DNA of 64,000 nucleotides from Fasciola hepatica (taxonomy: Eukaryota > Platyhelminthes > Trematoda > Plagiorchiida > Fasciolidae), in NCBI GenBank assembly GCA_948099385.1, contig CANUEZ040000028.1:1550001-1614000 (forward strand), read 5' to 3'. The stretch's first letter is position 1. Every line of letters starts with the position of its first letter. The notes under the pieces are model-generated. The model saw nothing but the letters and a program-made list of their open reading frames with translations, ran no database searches and was not told where the DNA came from. The position numbers and the translations under genes are program-made. Positions 57,770 through 64,000 of this stretch are shown here, piece after piece.

Positions 57770-59380
57770 TTCACAGACTTAGATGAAACTAAATGAAGTT
57801 GTTGACTCGTCCTCATCCCTTTTCCTTGTACTAAGTGCTTCTGAATGACGGGATGTATTGTTTTCCGCACTTTCTGATGAACCACATAGAGCTCTCACGA
57901 ACAGGTTTTTCTACTATCTACGAATAATAAACCCAGTCCAATATCGCCAGCAGTTAAATATCTCATTGTTACAAAATCCCATAACGTTTCACTGTGCACG
58001 CATGTTCAACTTTTTGTTAAGTTAGAAAGTTGTGATTTTTATCGCTCCGTCGAAGATTACTTTCGGTCTCAAATCAGTTAATTTTCCAATTGCTGACTGC
58101 ATGCCTTCTCCCACACTAGTCGTACTGCTCTCCAGTTATTTTCCTTGGCCTATTGAAGAAACACCTTAACTTGATGATATGATTCATAAAACACCTCCAA
58201 GTGCAGTGGCATATCCAGAGATATACTTGTTGATACTGTCAGTGATAAACACTTCAATGCTTTTGACCAGTTTACTTCAGAAATGTTTTCAAACGTACAC
58301 CATCCCCTACACAACAAAATTTCAGAAGCTGTCTGCAACATGTAACCGCTCAAAATTCGAATTTTTATTTGCTCCTACTTCTCTACATCGCAATTCTATT
58401 TTTTGAATCATGCTCGTCTGCTTGTTCACTCAGCGAGAGTCACCATAGACCTACAGAACTTTTTAATTAGATGTAAATAACCGATTCTGTATTTTTATAT
58501 CCATAGATATTGTTTTATACACCGAAAACTTACCCAACCGGGTGCATAAATCTATCACTGACTTGATTTGCACAGTACTTACGATAACACTTTACTGCAG
58601 CTGGGTCGTTGGAGACGAAAGGCGACTTCATTAATGTCTGATCGCGGATGCCCATGCTGGGCGGTTGGTCACAACTGCAGCATGAATAACAGCGTTTAAA
58701 TGACATGATCATAAGGTCTCATGAGTGTTGGGTACACGAGGCGTCCCTAGTATCCCTCGGCCTTTTTCGAGGACGCACATCAAGCCTTTGCATAACCAAG
58801 TGCGGGCTGCAAGGCAACCGCGTGTTGATGCAAAGTTGCCAGTGGGTCCCTAGGAGCTCGTTCGCCATTCGATTGGATTGAATCAAATCAGGGGGTTTAT
58901 GGATCCCTACTGATTCGATAGACTTTCATCATAGCCGTTGGATTATACAGTAAATCAGAAATCCATGCAATCCTTACGATGACTTTGCTTTAAGGTTTTT
59001 TTGTCCATGTGTCGTATGACGCCACACCCATTCAACCAGTCAACGAATCATCTACGTGAAACAAAGTTGTACCACTAGCTTGTCAAATATCCACCAGTTC
59101 CGTTTACTAAATTGATAACTGATAATACCGCAGAACACAAAATTCGGTTTCCGATAGCTTAGATTGAATTTCTTTACGGCAACACTCCAGAAGTGAGACT
59201 GGGTGGTTTTGGAATCGTCCACAACAATCAAGAGTGTGAGTGGATATTCCTTTCAGAGGAGCCCGCTGATAAATGATAACTGACTCGCCGATAGTTTTAT
59301 ATAGGTAGTCGAAGCTACTGTCAATCTGGCTGTGGGTTCTACTCACATCACACCGTCCACGCTGCGCTGAGCATTCAGCA
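57770..59380. other. Mostly unassigned; possible splice-bounded exon at 58680-58533
   Basis: On the minus strand an open stretch from a CATGCTGCAG acceptor (about 58676) to a GTTGG/GTAAGT donor (about 58533) encodes DQPPSMGIRDQTLMKS and later VKCYRKYCANQVSDRF. A second candidate lies at 58330-58170 (CTFENISEVNWSKALK), but its phase does not join the first without a stop. They could be host exons; I recognise no family. Confidence 0.2.
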
Positions 59381-59392
59381 AGTCTTAACTGG

Positions 59393-59437
59393 GACTCGAA
59401 CTCCTCGTGCAAAGAGATCGCGTCATCCCCTCGGCTA
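59393..59437 (-). repeat. tRNA-like cassette with consensus A and B boxes
   Basis: On the minus strand TAGCCGAGGGG (59437-59427) fits the A-box consensus at every fixed position. GTTCGAGTC (59401-59393) fits the B box. The T stem does not pair, so this is not a tRNA gene. A Ser/Leu-type SINE head is the likely origin. Confidence 0.45.
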
Positions 59438-59449
59438 TGTGGGTCTTAC

Positions 59450-60430
59450 CCAAACGGTTTGCGCTTCGACAACCTTTTTCAGTATAATGCTTATTGGTCG
59501 CTGGTTTTAGACAGTAACAGCACGTCGCATGACTCATACGGATGGATTTTTTCTTCGTGAGATTGATGGAGTAATTACATTTAGCAGCTATCAGCCCATC
59601 GGTCACTGGAAAACAAACCACTGATGTAACATGCCATTACCAATCAACGATTCAAAACAGAGATACGTTAAAATTCGAGTATGTTGGTAGTTTGATACAG
59701 CGCATTGTTCTAGCTCCGATTTCACACTCTTGTGAGTTTTTGATTCTTTCGTGAGCCAAAACACGATTCAGATATCAAGTGACATCCATTATTTGTAAGC
59801 CGACTGAGGTTAAGAACATCAATGCTTTTCGGAACAAATTACACTCAAGTCATATGGAATCCACAATGAACTTGTAGCGACCTGGAGGTGACTGAGTTTG
59901 AATGTGTAAATTCATGACCAAAATTGACCGTAGACAAACATAACCAGTTAGTAAAGCTGTGAGCAGTTTATATGTTGTCCGATGCCACAGGGCTGCGCGT
60001 TGTTTGTCTGCTTGCTGTAAGGACAGTTGGTTTCCGTCAATTGAAAAACCACATTTTTGACTGCTCTGCTTGCGGACGGTTGAACCTTTGGCTACCTTAG
60101 CTAGTGTCGCGCCCGGTGTCTCTGCTAAACACAAACGCGAACAACATTGTTTTAATACAAAACGTCCTTCACATATTCCACCGTCTTCCGGCACGCGTCA
60201 AAATTTCTGCCTTTTCCGTAGGCCATCCTCGGGATCTAGTTAGTACCTGGTATCCGGAGTACTAAAGACTCAATTCAGTCTACTTTTACCAAGCGTTGTC
60301 TAGATGAATACGACTATTCAAAAATTTTTCATCCTTATTGCTAATGTTGTTACTGTTTTCCAGAGAGTTGGAATGGTTTAGATGATAATCTTGTCTTCGG
60401 CTGATCTCTGATTGTACTTCCAACAGTTTA
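59450..60430. other. No gene recognised
   Basis: Frames at 59850-60194 (minus) and shorter ones show no motif. Confidence 0.4.
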
Positions 60431-60439
60431 GTGTACTGT

Positions 60440-61250
60440 GCAAACCTTAGTGAAGTGTTGCTAACTTATACGGCCACCCAAGACCCTGGACATGTTTCCG
60501 CTGTGGAGTTCCCACCTAAAAAGCCTACTGAACATCATGCCCAAAGCACAAAGTCAACTGCAAGAACTGCGATAAACGAGGGCATAAAGCTCGTTTTTGT
60601 GCTTCTCATCTGATCCGGAATCCAAATTCTCGATAGCTTTGGTAGATCATGTTTTTTCCACTACCAATGCGCAGTCTGCTTCTTCTCGCCAATACTTTAT
60701 CGAACTTACTGGTGTTTAAGTACTTTCCAAGGCAGACCTGCGAGAGAAATTTTTTAGCATGTCTCTTGCACCAGACTCAGGATCATTGGTGGCATTTGTC
60801 ACTTTGAGTGGACTGTTTCAACACAAAGTAAGACCAGTAGGCGTAAGCTCAGACCTGGTTGTCTGACAGAAAATTGTGGTGCAATTACTAGCTTAGTTAC
60901 TAGGTTAAGTGATCTGCGTAGATAACGTGTTTGGACGAACTGCGGAATGCATGGAACGCAGCTTCAAGAGATCCTACGAAAGCTGGAAGATCTCAGACTC
61001 CCACTTGACACTGAAAAGTGCCATTTTTCGTCAGTTCGATCAAATTTACGTTGTATTTAACCGAGCGTTGAAGGCATTCGAGCAATTTTCGACGCGCCTC
61101 TTGAACCAAATATTTCTTGGAGTCGTGTCCATAGTATGAGCTCCCTGAACATTTTGCTACCCTCGCAGAGCTAATCAGCCAAATGAAGAAGGAAAACAGT
61201 GACTGAAACCGACGTTCTTTACAAGGCGCTCTACATTTATGGTTCAATTT
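60440..61250 (+). mobile_element. Second Ty3/gypsy relic: nucleocapsid zinc knuckle and RT
   Basis: CKNCDKRGHKARFC at 60559-60600 is a perfect C-x2-C-x4-H-x4-C knuckle, preceded by a damaged CFRCG knuckle. At about 60725-60890 the RT palm reads LSKADLREKFFSMSLAP, FVTLSGLFQHKV and PVGVSS. The catalytic region follows at 60912 as VDNVFGRTAE, where YLDDV/I...FG is expected, so the Asp pair is damaged. Later pieces (LTLKSAIF and ELPEHFATLAELISQM) follow in shifted frames. The knuckle-to-RT distance is too short for a full protease, so there is a deletion. It is distinct from the gypsy at 16.9 kb. Confidence 0.8.
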
Positions 61251-62290
61251 ATTTATTCATGTTCGTAAGCATAAGAGCTAGCGAAAGTGATGAATCGATA
61301 CCAGGGTTTGTCCGTCACGAGTCGGTTCTTCGGGTAAGCTGGAGAACAGTCGTTCACAACTTATCTGTGTAACTTTAACACTATATGCAACAAATTCACG
61401 GTGGTTTTAGTTTTACTCAACACCACCGTTTTGTCCTCGGCAGTTTGCAACCTCCAGGCTTCGGAGCTCTGTGGAACATTCATTCGTAGTGAAGCACGTC
61501 TGAGGTAAATCCCCGGAGTTATCTTAAAGTCCGTAGGTCATTGACAGATGAATGAAGGGTCCGAAGCTATGTCAATAACTAAAGTCACAGCTTCGCACTG
61601 CTTCACCGAAGTGCCACAAAAGCCAATTATTCTGCTTGAATATGTGGGAAATGTCCAACTTTGAGAGTGTGCATCCAACCGAACAACAAAACATGGGCCG
61701 TTCGGGTGGTGAGCATCTTGAAAAGCATCTTTGAAAGCGTAATCAGACATGGTGGTATAACTGATAAATGACAAGTTTCCGGTGTGATAGCAAATCGATT
61801 AGCTGACCGTGATGTAGCATCAGGCTAACAAAGTTTATTCTTGTCATTGCAACCGTCAGTAGGTTTTGTGCGCAGTTTTCTGAAACAGGAGAACAAAAAC
61901 ACAAACGAAAAACAACTCAAGCTTTGCTGGGCTTTATATTATGCAACCGAATCTCAGGCTTTACTTCAAAAGCGCTAAGAACGTTAATTTAAGTGAAAAA
62001 ACTGGACAACAGTATACGAAGGCATAGAAGGTAATGTAAGCTCGGGGTTACAAAGTCAACAGTGAAACTGTTTGTGTGTACCAGAAAGATAAAAACTGAC
62101 GAATCCTGTAAATCAGCCTGTCGTTTGGACCAAAATGTGCATTACGTCAACTGAATTATCAGAAGTCATAACTATGATCAGAAAAACTATTGGCACATTC
62201 AAAAACTGTCCAAATATCGAAGGCATCTGGGAATTTGGGTCTGTTGGATTCAATGAAAATCAGCCAGTATAAATAACCATATAAAAAGTA
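61251..62290. other. No gene recognised
   Basis: The minus frame 61538-61774 has protein-like composition but no motif I can name, and it does not match the later part of L-2-hydroxyglutarate dehydrogenase, which would be expected here. Confidence 0.35.
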
Positions 62291-62294
62291 TGGG

Positions 62295-62993
62295 TAGTGT
62301 TTTTACTTGCTTTGCTCATACAAGGTTATGGGCTCCTGTGAATAGTTCCTGTCTGACGGCTCTGACAGACCGAAATGCGAACACGCTTCTTCCGCTATAT
62401 AGCGGGCTATAGCCATCGAAGAAGTGGCCAGTCAACCATTCCCGTTTCCGGAGGGTAAATAGCTTTCACTTCAACACATCGTGGCTCAATCTGACGAATT
62501 CCGTCTGGGGTCAAAATCTGTATCCCCGGAACCTAATTCGGTGTACCTCTTTCGAGCAAAGCATTCAGGCGTGTCACATCCAAGTCAGTCGTAACGACAA
62601 TAAGTTTCCCACATTTTTTGTAAGATGGACGTTTCCGTTCAAGGTACTCATAAGAGAGTCTTATACTTTCTACACGATTTCGCCTTCAGTGATTCTGAAG
62701 CGCAATACATACCACTGTGTATTAATCCACTGTTATTCTTTGACTGATGGGTGCTTAGCTTTTTCTCTTTCCAGTAGAACAAACTTTGATTTTGGATATC
62801 GCATCTGTAGCTCTATGGCAGTAGCCAAGCCAACGATACCACAACTAACAATCGTAAAATCATATTTCAATGAATTCTGAAAGAGATTTGACAAGTTTCT
62901 CAGAGAAGTATTCTGGGACGGGTACTCACATCGAGAAAGCAGTGAGAGATTGGACATCTTGAAATGCCGCCGCCAACGAGCGTACGTGAACAC
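62295..62993 (-). pseudogene. L2HGDH: L-2-hydroxyglutarate dehydrogenase, broken N-terminal half
   Basis: Mitochondrial FAD enzyme that oxidises L-2-hydroxyglutarate to 2-oxoglutarate. On the minus strand: YDFTIVSCGIVGLATAIEL (FAD-binding motif, where GGGIVGLA is usual, so two Gly are lost). Then SKFVLLEREK, a frameshift, SGLIHSGMYCASESLKAK, a frameshift, and KKCGKLIVVTTD. Then ALLERGTPN, a TAG at 62535-62533, VPGIQILTPDGIRQIEP and TGMVDW. After a third shift, a helical segment runs to about 62320. A GTGAGT...TTTCAG stretch (62929-62877, 53 nt) looks like an intron, so this is not a simple processed copy. The later half of the enzyme was not found. Confidence 0.8.
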
Positions 62994-63198
62994 TATTATT
63001 TAATGCAGTTCAATTCATTTCAGTTTGCACAAAACTTTGTGTGGCTAGAGCCGATAGTGTGTCCAGATAGTTGTTGCCGGCGCGTTTGTGTAGCTCCCAA
63101 CACTGTTCGCGGTTCAGTCATGTATATTCACATTGGTCTCCTGAATTGCCGAAAATTTAGCGGATCTTATTCCATCGTAACATTTCATTGATTGCAGC

Positions 63199-63418
63199 GG
63201 TTCACTGATTGCTACGTCTCAGCAGCAATCCAACTTAGATATCGAAACAATCATCAGGATTAAAAATTAGGGAGAAAACTATAAATAATGGTATCATTTC
63301 GAATGTTAAGTTGTGAAAAATGCACGTGTCACTTTTCATATTGCGTAGTCATATCTTCCCGTACATGATCATTGATTGGATGGATCTCGTGTTCGTGTAA
63401 CACGTTGGGGAAGCCGGA
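63199..63418 (+). repeat. Repeat unit, copy 1 (567 bp offset)
   Basis: From GGTTCACTGATTGC to ACGTTGGGGAAGC, this aligns with 63766-64000. Shared blocks include TCAGCAG, TCACTTTT, CATATCTT and GGATG near the end. Confidence 0.75.
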
Positions 63419-63765
63419 TACGTTCTAAATGACCAAATGCAGCGGTCCGACACTAGCAATTAGCCATCGGCACCCACAGCTGGGAGATGGGTGACAATGC
63501 TTAGTGATATAAGTCATTATTTCTAATTGTCAACTGGCCCATCGTCTGGTAGCAGTTGTTGGATGAGTAATTTCGTGATGTTCGATTTACTATTTAAAAC
63601 AATCACCTTGGCTGGGGTGTGTACTAGGAAGGTGCACCGAAGTGTTGAGGAATACATCTTGTAACCTAATGTTGCTGAATTATGTCCCTAGATATCATAA
63701 TGATATTGAAGTAGAGGAAATAATGTTAGGCACCGTACAAGGAAATACAAATACAAACCACTAAG

Positions 63766-64000
63766 GGTTCACTGATTGTGGCGCTTCTGATTGCTAATGC
63801 TCAGCAGTAACATTAAGAGGTAATCAAAACAACCACCAGTATGGTAACGCACGGAGCGAGCTGCAAATCGTAGTATCAGTTCGATGATTATGTTATTTGA
63901 TTACGAGAATCTCACTTTTTATTGTGCATCGCCATATCTTGTTGTGTATAATCACTGGTTGGATGCGTCTCGTAGACCCCACGTTGAAGCACGGCTCGCC
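63766..64000 (+). repeat. Repeat unit, copy 2, cut by window edge
   Basis: Starts GGTTCACTGATTG and continues through TCTCACTTTTTATTG and GCCATATCTTGTTG to GTTGAAGCACGGC at the window end. Same orientation as copy 1; sequence between the copies (63419-63765) is not obviously repeated upstream. Confidence 0.75.

Noticed and set aside
59393..59437. A functional tRNA gene at 59.4 kb and at the other B-box sites
   Set aside because: T and acceptor stems do not pair. The boxes persist without a cloverleaf.

Overview
This is eukaryotic DNA and most likely from a flatworm; a digenean trematode fits best, but that is inference. The supports are three: a ribosomal protein gene (RPS17) split by introns of only 34 and 37 nt, a dense crowd of BEL/Pao, Ty3/gypsy (CsRn1-like), CR1-like and RTE-like retroelements, and very little other coding sequence. 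No bacterial-style gene organisation, CRISPR array or rRNA was seen.

Layout. 1-7.4 kb: mostly unassigned sequence, with a decayed minus-strand coding-like tract and one tRNA-like cassette. 7.5-8.85 kb: a broken plus-strand transposase that looks CACTA/EnSpm-like. 9-16.5 kb: unassigned, with a TA microsatellite, a diverged coding-like duplication and long C/T-rich minus-strand reading frames. 16.9-19.3 kb: a degenerate Ty3/gypsy element (PR-RT-RH-IN). 21.3-22.9 kb: the integrase end of a degenerate BEL/Pao element on the minus strand. 24.2-34.7 kb: a degenerate CR1-like element on the minus strand, split by a young BEL/Pao element at 26105-32805. That element has 377-bp LTRs differing at one seen position and a perfect 5-bp target duplication (GTCAC). 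35.3-39.65 kb: a third, older BEL/Pao copy on the minus strand with a recognisable 5' LTR but no integrase. 43.6-44.8 kb: a second CR1-like RT relic.

46.18-46.63 kb holds the one convincing host gene, RPS17, followed by a MITE-like imperfect inverted repeat. 49.26-52.71 kb is an RTE-like element that keeps its 5' end. Its 3' end stops at the first arm of an essentially identical 490-bp inverted repeat (52711-53200 and 57047-57536). Each arm continues naturally on only one side, as expected of a small inversion made by staggered breaks. The enclosed 3.85 kb carries two more RTE fragments and a tRNA-headed SINE with a TAA tail. 60.4-61.3 kb is a second gypsy relic (zinc knuckle plus RT). 62.3-63.0 kb is a broken copy of L-2-hydroxyglutarate dehydrogenase. 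The right edge carries two copies of a repeat 567 bp apart that run off the window.

The genes do not form a pathway. The window is a retroelement-rich intergenic region around one housekeeping gene. Its value is the layered insertion history, the probable inversion scar, a candidate SINE family and the compact RPS17 gene.
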